DNA of 55,166 bases. It comes from Thiohalocapsa sp. GTDB taxonomy: Bacteria > Pseudomonadota > Gammaproteobacteria > Chromatiales > Chromatiaceae. A program made the translations under genes and the position numbers. Each line of letters opens with the position of its first letter. The stretch's first letter is position 1. The notes below the pieces were generated by a model that made no database searches, was not told the origin of the DNA, and was given only the letters and a program-made list of their open reading frames with translations. Shown one piece after another: positions 37,970 to 45,242 of this stretch. The DNA lies in assembly GCF_022340605.1 (NCBI RefSeq), contig NZ_JAJDNQ010000157.1, positions 1 through 55,166 on the forward strand, in the 5' to 3' direction.

Positions 37970-38890
37970 ATGAGCATGGCCGACCGCGAAGGCGTGATCT
38001 GGCATGACGGCGAGCTCGTGGACTGGCGTGAGGCCAAGACCCACGTCCTGACCCACTCGCTGCACTACGGCATGGGTGTGTTCGAGGGTGTGCGTGCCTA
38101 TGCCACCGACCGCGGGCCGGCCATCTTCCGGCTGGCGGACCACACCAAGCGGCTGTTCAATTCCGCCCACATCCTGGGCATGCGCGTGCCCTTCGAGCAG
38201 GAGACGCTGAATGCCGCGCAGTGCGCGGTGGTGCGCGAGAACGGGCTCGAGTCCGCCTACATCCGGCCGCTGCTGTACTACGGGTCCCAGGGCATGGGCC
38301 TGCGCGCGGACAACCTGCGGGTGCACGGCATCGTGGCCGCGTGGGATTGGGGCGCCTACCTGGGCGAGGAGAACATCAAGTACGGCATCCGCATCAAGGT
38401 GTCGTCCTTCACCCGGCACCATGTCAACGCCGTCATGTGCCGGGCCAAGGCCACCGGCAACTACATGAACTCCATGCTGGCGCTTCAGGAGGCGCTGCGC
38501 GACGGCTACGACGAGGCGCTGTTGCTGGACACGGAAGGCTACGTGATGGAGGGCAGCGGGGAGAACATCTTCATCGTGCGCGACGGCGTCATCTACACGC
38601 CCGATCTGACCTCCGCGCTGGACGGCATCACCCGCAGGACGGTGATGACCCTGGCCGCCGAGATGGACCTGAAGGTGGTCGAGAAGCGCATCACCCGCGA
38701 CGAGGTCTACATCGCTGACGAGGCCTTCTTCACCGGCACCGCCGCCGAGGTGACACCTATCCGCGAGGTGGACGGCCGCGCCATCGGCAGCGGCAGCCGC
38801 GGCCCCATCACCGAGCAGCTGCAGACCCGGTATTTCGATGTCGTGCAAGGCCGCAGCCCCGAGCACCTGCACTGGCTGACGCTGGTGTAG
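37970..38890 (+). CDS. ilvE: branched-chain amino acid aminotransferase
   Basis: This 306-residue PLP class IV aminotransferase performs the last step of Leu/Ile/Val synthesis. It contains HYGMGVFEGVRAY, YIRPLLYYGS, CRAKATGNYMNSMLA with the PLP Lys (K160), EGSGENIFIV and LDGITRRTVM, all as in E. coli IlvE. ATG 37970 is preferred over ATG 37964 because AGGAG (37958-37962) then has a 7-nt spacer. It follows glnE by 207 nt with nothing recognisable between. The glnE-ilvE order is shared with Pseudomonas. Confidence 0.95.
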   Translation: MSMADREGVIWHDGELVDWREAKTHVLTHSLHYGMGVFEGVRAYATDRGPAIFRLADHTKRLFNSAHILGMRVPFEQETLNAAQCAVVRENGLESAYIRPLLYYGSQGMGLRADNLRVHGIVAAWDWGAYLGEENIKYGIRIKVSSFTRHHVNAVMCRAKATGNYMNSMLALQEALRDGYDEALLLDTEGYVMEGSGENIFIVRDGVIYTPDLTSALDGITRRTVMTLAAEMDLKVVEKRITRDEVYIADEAFFTGTAAEVTPIREVDGRAIGSGSRGPITEQLQTRYFDVVQGRSPEHLHWLTLV

Positions 38891-38914
38891 CGTCCGGCCC
38901 GCGGGAGCGCCGTT

Positions 38915-38938
38915 GTGGGAGCGGCGTTCCCGCCGCGA
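38915..38938. repeat. family C REP hairpin
   Basis: This copy matches 31451-31474 with one base change. It starts 24 nt after the ilvE stop codon. Confidence 0.75.
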
Positions 38939-39000
38939 TGCAAGCTGCGCGTGTTCTACAGATCGCGGTGCGGATGGTGCTCCAACTCGTGGCGGGTTGG

Positions 39001-39088
39001 TCGCGGCAGGTCGCGGCACCAAGAGTGCCGCTCCCACGGCATCGAGCACGTCGCGGCAGGTCGCGGCACCGAGAGTGCCGCTCCCACG
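39001..39088. repeat. tandem pair of family C REP variants
   Basis: Two 38-nt copies (39001-39038 and 39051-39088) differ at one position. Each contains GCGGCAC/GTGCCGC hairpins (39013-39031 and 39063-39081). The second copy is repeated in inverted orientation at 31563-31591. Confidence 0.8.
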
Positions 39089-39154
39089 AGCGTGGCGCTG
39101 CCACGTGCCCCGCGCGGGACAATAATCGTTGTAAACCTCTGAGGAGCCCATTCC

Positions 39155-39382
39155 ATGCTCAAAGCCAAACAGGACCGGACCCCAGCCGAGGCCGGTCGCC
39201 AGCCGCCCCCGCCCGTGGAAGGGGTGCGCATCGTCACCCGCAAGGACCTGCCGCTGTCCTGCCCCATGCCGGACGCGCCGCTGTGGAACATGCATCCGCG
39301 CGTCTACCTGCCCATCGAGGACGACCCCGATCACGAGGCCACCTGCCCTTATTGCGGGGCCAGATATCGCCTGGAGGGCTGA
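39155..39382 (+). CDS. zf-CHCC zinc-finger protein
   Basis: This 75-residue protein has Cys-x-His-x-Cys-Cys ligands in LSCPMPDAPLWNMHPRVY and EATCPYCGARYRLEG, the zf-CHCC pattern shared with mitochondrial NDUFS6 and small bacterial proteins often next to ilvE. It probably binds one Zn. GGAG lies about 9 nt before the ATG. It follows ilvE across the REP pair. Confidence 0.88.
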   Translation: MLKAKQDRTPAEAGRQPPPPVEGVRIVTRKDLPLSCPMPDAPLWNMHPRVYLPIEDDPDHEATCPYCGARYRLEG

Positions 39383-39444
39383 GCGCGCCCGTCAAGCAGG
39401 ACCATTGCGGCTACGCGTGCGACGACGGCGGTTGCCGCGGCCGG

Positions 39445-40104
39445 TCAGTCCTGCTCCGTCGGATCGCCCCAGCGCCGCTGTAGCTCGTCGAGCTGATCCC
39501 GCGCGCAGATCAGGATGATCTCATCGCCGGTTTTGATGCGCCGCGTCTCGTCGGGCAGTCGGAAGCGTTGCTGGCGGTACAGGCAGACGATGCGGGTGCG
39601 CCCTGGCAGGTCCAACTCCTCGATGGTCATGGCCTCGCTCTCGCCGGCGACGAAGCTGAACACGGTCGCATCGTCACGGATCACCGACGAGAGCTCCAGC
39701 GACTTCTCGCCACCGAGCAGGTTGCGCAGGTGATTCGCCACCGCCTGGTTCGGCAGCACCGCGTCCTCGAGGCCGAGCTCGGTGGCGATGTACTGGAACT
39801 GCCGCTCGTTGACCCGCGGCACCACGCGCGCGAAGCCCAGCGAGCGCCCGATGAGCGCCGCCAGGATGTTGGTCTGGTCCGACTCCAGCAGGCAGAACAG
39901 CACGTCGGTGTTCTCGGGCTCGGCGTCCCGCAGCACGTCGGGCGAGGTGCCGTCGCCGTGCACAAAGCCGGCGTCGAGGCGGTCGGCAAGGGTGTCGATG
40001 CGGGAGCGATCGCGCTCCACCATGATGACCTCGTGCCCGTCCGCGAGCAGCAGCTCCGCGGTGGCGACGGTGAGCGAGTTGCTGCCGATGAATGCGGTTC
40101 GCAT
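39445..40104 (-). CDS. TrkA/KtrA-type RCK protein for K+ uptake
   Basis: This 219-residue cytosolic gating subunit has one N-terminal nucleotide-binding RCK domain (FIGSNSLTVATAELLLADGHEVIMVERD, with the acidic ribose-binding end) and one C-terminal RCK_C domain (VIRDDATVFSFVAGESEAMTIEELDLPGRTRIV; IKTGDEIILICARD). E. coli TrkA has two such pairs in about 458 residues, so this is the single-unit, KtrA-like size. The usual GxGxxG reads GSNSLT; I recall this variant from related gammaproteobacterial proteins. The ATG shares one base with the TrkH stop (TGATG). Confidence 0.9.
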   Translation of the reverse strand: MRTAFIGSNSLTVATAELLLADGHEVIMVERDRSRIDTLADRLDAGFVHGDGTSPDVLRDAEPENTDVLFCLLESDQTNILAALIGRSLGFARVVPRVNERQFQYIATELGLEDAVLPNQAVANHLRNLLGGEKSLELSSVIRDDATVFSFVAGESEAMTIEELDLPGRTRIVCLYRQQRFRLPDETRRIKTGDEIILICARDQLDELQRRWGDPTEQD

Positions 40105-41576
40105 CAGAGCTTGCGCCTCCTGCCGATCCAGGTGGGTGGGTAGAGCAGCACCAGCAGTGCCAGAATCTCGACGCGGCCGAACAGCATGTCCGCGATGAGC
40201 ACGACGGCCAGGCCGGGTGCCAGTTCGGCGCCGGTGAGCCCCATGGAGAGGCCGGCGTTGGCGGTGGCGGAGGCGACCTCAAACAGGCTCGCCAGCGGTG
40301 GCTGGCCGTACAGCAGGAACGCGAGCCAGGACAGAAGCAGCACCGCGAGCCACAGGGTCAGCAGTTGCAGCGCGCCGGTGATCATGTCCTGATCCACGAG
40401 CTCGCCGTCTACGCGCGCCTGCAGTACCGCCCGTTCCGCAATGGCCGTGCGCCGCAGCGCAAGCTGCACCAGGCGCAGCAGCACAAGCAGCCGGATGATC
40501 TTGATTCCGCCCGCCGTGGAGCCGGTACAGCCGCCGACGCTCATGGAAACGATCAGCACGAGCTGTGCCGCCGGCGGCAGCGCGGCGACGTCGGTGGTGC
40601 TGAAGCCGGTGTCGGTCTGTGCCGAGATGCCGAGCGCCAAGCCGTGGCCGAGTGCCGCTTGCCAGTCGAGTCCCTGTTGCAGGATGCCGAGCAGCGTCAG
40701 CGCCAGTGAGGTCATGAGCGCCGCGGCGACCAGGGTGCGGACTTCCTCGTCGCGCCAGAGCTTGCCGATGCCGTGTGCCGCCATACGGGCGTAGAGCGGC
40801 AGGCTGACCGCGGCGAGCAGCGAGACCGCCGTCAGTACGCCGGATGCGGCCACGGGCAGTGGCGCCAGGCTGCCGTCGTTGGGGGCGAAGCCGCCGGTGG
40901 CCACTGCCGACAAGGCATAGAGCAGTGCCTCGAAGGCGCCCGCGCCGGCCGCCCAGACCGCCGCCACCGCCAGCACCGTCAGCACGGCGTAGACCACGAA
41001 CACGGTGCGCGCGTGGTGCCGGGCGCCGGCGGCGGTGAGCCGCTCGCCGGTGGTCTCCAGCAGCCGGCGGGTGCTGGCGTGATGGCGCATGATGAGCGCC
41101 GCCGTCAGCACGGCGATGCCGAGCCCGCCGTACCACTGCATCCAGGCGCGCAGGAAGAGCACGCCCCCGTCGGTCCCGTCCAGTCCGCGCAGCACCGTGA
41201 GTCCGGTGGTGGTGACGGCGGAGACGGCCTCCAGCAGCGCATCCAGCAAGTCGATGCCGGCGGCCGCGAGGGGCCAGGCCATGGCGGCCGCCGCCAGCGT
41301 GAAGGCGAGACCGGTGACGGCCAGGGCCTCGTTCCATTGCAGATCGGTGCGCGCGATGTCCACCCCCGGCAGCCGCACCAGTAGCAGCCCGAGCGCCAAC
41401 TGCGCGACGGCCATGAGGCCGAGCCGCTGCCATAGCGTCTCATCGCCGAGCACCAGCGCCACCAGCGCCGGCACCAGGGTCAGCACGCCCAGCGTCAGCA
41501 GGAGCTGCGCCAGCGTGGCCGCCACTACCCGGATGCGGGCCGCGTGCAGCAGGGCTTGGACGGCGTGCTCGGCCAT
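40104..41576 (-). CDS. trkH: TrkH/KtrB-family K+ transporter
   Basis: This 490-residue membrane protein has four pore-loop repeats whose selectivity-filter Gly residues are visible: SAVTTTGLTVL, SAVATGGFAPN, SAQTDTGFSTTD and SATANAGLSMG, plus SVGGCTGSTAGGIKII. Together with the RCK protein it forms a Na+- or H+-coupled or nucleotide-gated K+ uptake system. ATG 41576 gives the family-like start; a GTG at 41687 would add 37 residues without TM character, and neither has a good ribosome binding site. It lies downstream of the antiporter operon on the same strand, separated by 359 nt containing a family B element; no gene seen in that gap. Confidence 0.93.
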   Translation of the reverse strand: MAEHAVQALLHAARIRVVAATLAQLLLTLGVLTLVPALVALVLGDETLWQRLGLMAVAQLALGLLLVRLPGVDIARTDLQWNEALAVTGLAFTLAAAAMAWPLAAAGIDLLDALLEAVSAVTTTGLTVLRGLDGTDGGVLFLRAWMQWYGGLGIAVLTAALIMRHHASTRRLLETTGERLTAAGARHHARTVFVVYAVLTVLAVAAVWAAGAGAFEALLYALSAVATGGFAPNDGSLAPLPVAASGVLTAVSLLAAVSLPLYARMAAHGIGKLWRDEEVRTLVAAALMTSLALTLLGILQQGLDWQAALGHGLALGISAQTDTGFSTTDVAALPPAAQLVLIVSMSVGGCTGSTAGGIKIIRLLVLLRLVQLALRRTAIAERAVLQARVDGELVDQDMITGALQLLTLWLAVLLLSWLAFLLYGQPPLASLFEVASATANAGLSMGLTGAELAPGLAVVLIADMLFGRVEILALLVLLYPPTWIGRRRKL

Positions 41577-41846
41577 GGGGTGCGCTCGCGGCGAGGTCGT
41601 CTCCGGCGGGGGATGCCAATACTCTAGTACGCCTGCGGCAAGCTCTCGCTGCCGCAGCGTCACGAGACGAACGTCGAAGGGGTTCACGCAACGGGCGCAA
41701 CGGGTAACGGACGCAACAAAGGAGCCGCGTTGCGATCACTGCGGCGTGGCGCTGGTGGCGTGCACTAGTGCCCCGTTTCAGCCAATTTTGCAGGGCGCCA
41801 ACCCGGGTGGGGCCGGAGTCGAGGAACCAGGTCGAAGTCTCTGCCC

Positions 41847-41932
41847 GTGGTCGTTGTCGTGGTCGTTGTCGTTGTCGAATAGCCGATCACGACCACGACC
41901 ACGACAACGAAAGCAGAGTTGGGAGAAACGCT
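41847..41932. repeat. family B hexanucleotide hairpin element, copy 2
   Basis: The GTCGTT/GTCGTG arm (41849-41877) and the CACGACCACGACCACGACAA arm (41888-41907) fold onto each other around a short loop. The 31-nt tail 41902-41932 (CGACAACGAAAGCA...GGGAGAAACGCT) is shared with copy 3 (53353-53383) with two mismatches. It ends 3 nt before the phaG stop codon (minus strand). Confidence 0.85.
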
Positions 41933-41935
41933 CCA

Positions 41936-42286
41936 CTAGTCGTTCGCATCGGTCTCGGCGCGCGTGCGCGGCTGCTCTTCCCCGGGGGCCGGTGCCAGGC
42001 TGGGCACACCGAGATGCCGTGCCGCCTGGGCCAGCAACTGTGCGCTCACCGGCGCTGTCATGAACAGAAACAGCGAAATCAGCAGCTCCCGCGCCGTGGC
42101 GTCCCCGCTGCTGGCGAGGTAGAGCGCCGAGCCCGCCAGCGTCGCGCCGACGCCGAGCGTGGTCGCCTTGGTGGGGCCGTGCAGCCGGGTGAAGAAGTCC
42201 GGCAGCCGCACCAGCGCCACCGAGCCGAGCAGCGCGAAGGCGGCGCCGAGCAGCACCAGGGCCGAGACCGCAAGCTCGATGAACAT
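41936..42286 (-). CDS. phaG: Pha/Mrp cation/H+ antiporter subunit G
   Basis: This 116-residue subunit has three TM helices (IELAVSALVLLGAAFALLG; TTLGVGATLAGSALYLA; ELLISLFLFMTAPVSAQLLA) with the family motif VRLPDFFTRLHGPTKATTLG between the first two. The C-terminal 25 residues are charged. It starts 4 nt after the phaF stop and is the last gene of the operon; a family B hairpin follows immediately. Confidence 0.93.
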   Translation of the reverse strand: MFIELAVSALVLLGAAFALLGSVALVRLPDFFTRLHGPTKATTLGVGATLAGSALYLASSGDATARELLISLFLFMTAPVSAQLLAQAARHLGVPSLAPAPGEEQPRTRAETDAND

Positions 42287-42290
42287 GGCC

Positions 42291-42569
42291 TCAGTCCCGC
42301 TCGAGCACGCGCCCGCGCAGCAGCAGCAATGCGTAGGCGGTGGTGGTGGCGAAGCCGAACAGCGCCAGCAGCAGCGCCGACTCCACGTAATCGCGCCCAC
42401 CGGCACCCATGCCGAGCAGCACCAACAGCGCGATGGCGTTGACATAGAGGGTATCGAGCGCCAGCACCCGGTCCGGCAGCGACGGGCCCCGCAGCAGCCG
42501 CCACAGGCACAGCAGCAGGGACACGCTGAGCGCCGCCGTGGCGAGGAACAGGCTCAGATCCAGGATCAT
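42291..42569 (-). CDS. phaF: Pha/Mrp cation/H+ antiporter subunit F
   Basis: This 92-residue protein has three TM helices. The motif WRLLRGPSLPDRVLALDTLYVNAIAL is diagnostic of MnhF/MrpF. Its ATG overlaps the phaE stop by 4 nt. Confidence 0.93.
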   Translation of the reverse strand: MILDLSLFLATAALSVSLLLCLWRLLRGPSLPDRVLALDTLYVNAIALLVLLGMGAGGRDYVESALLLALFGFATTTAYALLLLRGRVLERD

Positions 42570-43168
42570 CGGAATACCTCCAGCAGGGGTTCTTCGTAGC
42601 GGGCCTTCAGCGCGGCGGCCCAGCGTGCGGCGTCCGGTGCGTGCGCGTGGCCCACGCCGAGCTCGCTGCGGTCGATGGCGTGCACCAGCAGCACGCGCGG
42701 CCGGCCTCGCGCCTGCGGGCGGAGCTCCGCCGTCAGCGTGCCCGGTGTCAGCGAGATGGCGGCCGCGAGCAGATACACGCCGAGCGGCGACTCCAGCGTG
42801 AGCGGCAGTTCCACGTACACCGGCTGCAGCGCCCGGTGCGGGTCCAGCACCAGCGCCGCGATGCGGAAGTTGGCCTGCACGATGTCCACCATCAGGTGTG
42901 CAAGCCAGACGCCGAGCACGGCGAGTTGCCGCGGGATGCGCAGCAGCCGCCGGAGCGTGCGGCGGCGCCCGGGCGGGGTGCCGTCTTCCGGTCCGGGCGG
43001 TCGGCGGAGCTGCGGTCCAAGCCGCCGGCGCACGCGCCGCACCGTGAGCGCCGCTCCCACCGCGGCCAGCATCGTGCCTAGCAGCAGGCTCCCCGGCGTC
43101 GCCGCGCCTGCCAGCAGCAGCCACAGACCCAGCAGTAGGGCGGTGAGGAGGGCGAAGGCGGCGATCAC
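42566..43168 (-). CDS. phaE: Pha/Mrp cation/H+ antiporter subunit E
   Basis: This 200-residue subunit has N-terminal TM helices (IAAFALLTALLLGLWLLLAG; SLLLGTMLAAVGAALTV), then AHLMVDIVQANFRIAALVLDP and a C-terminal domain with YVELPLTLESPLGVYLLAAAISLTPGTLTAEL, the MnhE signature. The start is a GTG (43168) overlapping the phaD stop (GTGA). MrpE is needed for full complex function and assembly in other bacteria. Confidence 0.92.
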   Translation of the reverse strand: MIAAFALLTALLLGLWLLLAGAATPGSLLLGTMLAAVGAALTVRRVRRRLGPQLRRPPGPEDGTPPGRRRTLRRLLRIPRQLAVLGVWLAHLMVDIVQANFRIAALVLDPHRALQPVYVELPLTLESPLGVYLLAAAISLTPGTLTAELRPQARGRPRVLLVHAIDRSELGVGHAHAPDAARWAAALKARYEEPLLEVFR

Positions 43169-44865
43169 GGCGTCTGCCCCTGGCGAGGCGCGTCGCCCGC
43201 CTCCGGGCCGCGGCCGGGCCACGGGGCGGAGCTCCGATCCGCCGCGAGGCCCTGCACGGCGGCGGCGTAGGCATCCCCGCCCCGGGCCTGCTCCGCCACG
43301 GCGGCCGTCACCCGTGTCGCCGGCCCGGCGCAGACCATCAGCAGCGGTCCCGCGCCGATGAGTGCCAGTGCCGGCAACAGCATGCGTGCCGGTACCGCGG
43401 CCTGCACCGGCAGCCGGCGGCCGCGGGGCCACCAAAAGAGCTGGATACCGGTGCGCGTCAGCACCAGCGTGAGGGTCAGGCCGGAGCCAAGCACGGCCGT
43501 CCAGATCCAGCCCCAGAGGCCGGAAGCCACGCCGCCCGGTGCGTCCGGCAGCACCGCCTTCAGCACCAGGGCCTTGCCGATGAAACCGCTCAGCGGCGGC
43601 ATGCCAGCGACGCCGACGGCCGCCAGCAGGAACAGCACCCCGAGCGCCGGTGCCGGGCGCGCGGCCGGCGCGCCCGGCGACGTGCCGGTGCATGACGAGG
43701 CAACCGCCGGCAGCAGGTCCAGCAGCAGAAAGAGGCCCGCCATGATCAGCGTCGATTGCACGAGGTAGTAGAGCGCCGCACCCAGCCCGAACACCCCGCC
43801 GGCGGCGATGCCTGCGAGGGTCGTGCCCACCGAGAGCGGCACCAGCCACGCGACCCGCCGGCGTAGGTCCCGCGCAGCGAGCAGGCCGATACAGCCGGCC
43901 ACCAGGGTGCCGAGCGCCGCGGCCAGCAGCAGCGGCCCCAGCAGCCGTGCGACCGGATGCGCCGGGTTGTCCGCCAGGCCGGCGTGGGCGAGCGCGGTGC
44001 GCTTCGGCAGGTCCCCGGCGAGCGTGCCGTCGGCGATGGTCCAGAGCCGCACCAGCCCGTAGATACCGACCTTGGTCAGCAGGGTGAACAGCGCCGCCAC
44101 GGGCGTCGGGGCTGCCGCATAGGTGCGCGGCAGCCAGGCCAGCAGTGGCAGCAGCGCCGCCTTCAGGCCCAGCACCGTCGCCAGCAGCAGCAGGCCGGCG
44201 CCGGCCAGGGCCAGGTCGGGGCCGGCCAGCGCCCCCAGACGCGCCGCCAGTTGGCTCATGTTGAGCGTGCCGGTGGCGGCGTAGACGAGCGCCACCGCCA
44301 GCAGGAACACCGTCGAGCCGACGAGGTTCAGCAGCACGTAATGCAGTGCCACGCGCGGCGGGCAGCGGCGGGGCCCCTGGAGAAGCAGGCCGTAGGAGGC
44401 CAGCAGCAGCACCTCGAAGAACACGAACAGGTTGAACAGGTCGCCGGCGAGCAGCGCACCCGCGACACCGAAGAGCTGGAATTGGAACAGGGCGTGGAAG
44501 CCGCGGGCCGGCCGGTCGCCGTCGGTCGCCGCCGCGTGCGCCAGCGCCGCCAGCGCCAGGAGCGCCGCGAGCAGCAGCATGAGCGCGGCCAGCGCGTCCG
44601 CCACCAGCACGATGCCGTAGGGCATCGGCCAGCCGCCGGCGGCGACCGCGGCGGGCCTGCCCGCGAGCGCCCGCCACAGCAGCCACAGCGCAAGCCCCGC
44701 CAGCCCCAGCGTGCCCCCGATGCCGAGCCCGCGACGCAGCCGCAGGCTCGGCCTCGGCCATGCGGTGAGCAGGGCGCCCAGTCCCAGCGGCAACAGCAGC
44801 GCCAGCGCCGTGGCCAGCGCCGGGGCCAGCGCCGGGACCGGGAGCGCTGCCTGAGCCAGGGTCAT
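43165..44865 (-). CDS. phaD: Pha/Mrp cation/H+ antiporter subunit D
   Basis: This 566-residue NuoN/M-like proton-channel subunit has the family's key TM5 Glu in LFVFFEVLLLASYGLLL (E151) and TM7 Lys in LGLKAALLPLLAWLP (K235), plus PTPVAALFTLLTKVGIYGLVR. The C-terminal 45 residues are a Pro/Gly-rich tail. The ATG overlaps the phaC stop by 4 nt. Confidence 0.94.
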   Translation of the reverse strand: MTLAQAALPVPALAPALATALALLLPLGLGALLTAWPRPSLRLRRGLGIGGTLGLAGLALWLLWRALAGRPAAVAAGGWPMPYGIVLVADALAALMLLLAALLALAALAHAAATDGDRPARGFHALFQFQLFGVAGALLAGDLFNLFVFFEVLLLASYGLLLQGPRRCPPRVALHYVLLNLVGSTVFLLAVALVYAATGTLNMSQLAARLGALAGPDLALAGAGLLLLATVLGLKAALLPLLAWLPRTYAAAPTPVAALFTLLTKVGIYGLVRLWTIADGTLAGDLPKRTALAHAGLADNPAHPVARLLGPLLLAAALGTLVAGCIGLLAARDLRRRVAWLVPLSVGTTLAGIAAGGVFGLGAALYYLVQSTLIMAGLFLLLDLLPAVASSCTGTSPGAPAARPAPALGVLFLLAAVGVAGMPPLSGFIGKALVLKAVLPDAPGGVASGLWGWIWTAVLGSGLTLTLVLTRTGIQLFWWPRGRRLPVQAAVPARMLLPALALIGAGPLLMVCAGPATRVTAAVAEQARGGDAYAAAVQGLAADRSSAPWPGRGPEAGDAPRQGQTP

Positions 44866-45242
44866 GGGCGGGGCTGCCCGGTGTCCGCCGCCGGTGCTCG
44901 GCCGTCGGCGGGTGGTTGCGCTGCGCCGGCGTCCGCGTTCGGGGTGACGCCGGTGCGCCGCGCGGACCAGAGCACCAGCGCCAACGCAAAGGCGGTCATG
45001 GCGAGCCCGATGACGATGGCGGTGAGCACCAGCGCCTGCGGCAGCGGGTCGGTCGTGCCGGGGCGGGTGGGGGCCAGCGGCGGGCGGTCCACCGTCAGCC
45101 CGCCGGCGGCGAACACCAGCAGATTGGCCCCGTAGGACAACAGCAGCAGGCCGAGTACGACGGTGAAGGCCCGGGGCGCGAGCAGCAGGTAGACCCCCGC
45201 GCCCATCAGCAGCCCGGTTGCGCCGGCGACGAGCCATTCCAT
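44862..45242 (-). CDS. phaC: Pha/Mrp cation/H+ antiporter subunit C (NuoK-like)
   Basis: This 126-residue protein has three TM helices: LVAGATGLLMGAGVYLLLAP, FTVVLGLLLLSYGANLLVFA and ALVLTAIVIGLAMTAFALAL, with the DPLPQALVLTAIVIG motif of MnhC/NuoK. Its ATG shares one base with the phaA stop (TGATG). Confidence 0.94.
   Translation of the reverse strand: MEWLVAGATGLLMGAGVYLLLAPRAFTVVLGLLLLSYGANLLVFAAGGLTVDRPPLAPTRPGTTDPLPQALVLTAIVIGLAMTAFALALVLWSARRTGVTPNADAGAAQPPADGRAPAADTGQPRP

Noticed and set aside
42566..44989. Long minus-strand frame running through phaE and phaD as one 807-residue protein
   Set aside because: Only its end (from GTG 43168) is PhaE; the upstream part is an out-of-frame reading of PhaD.
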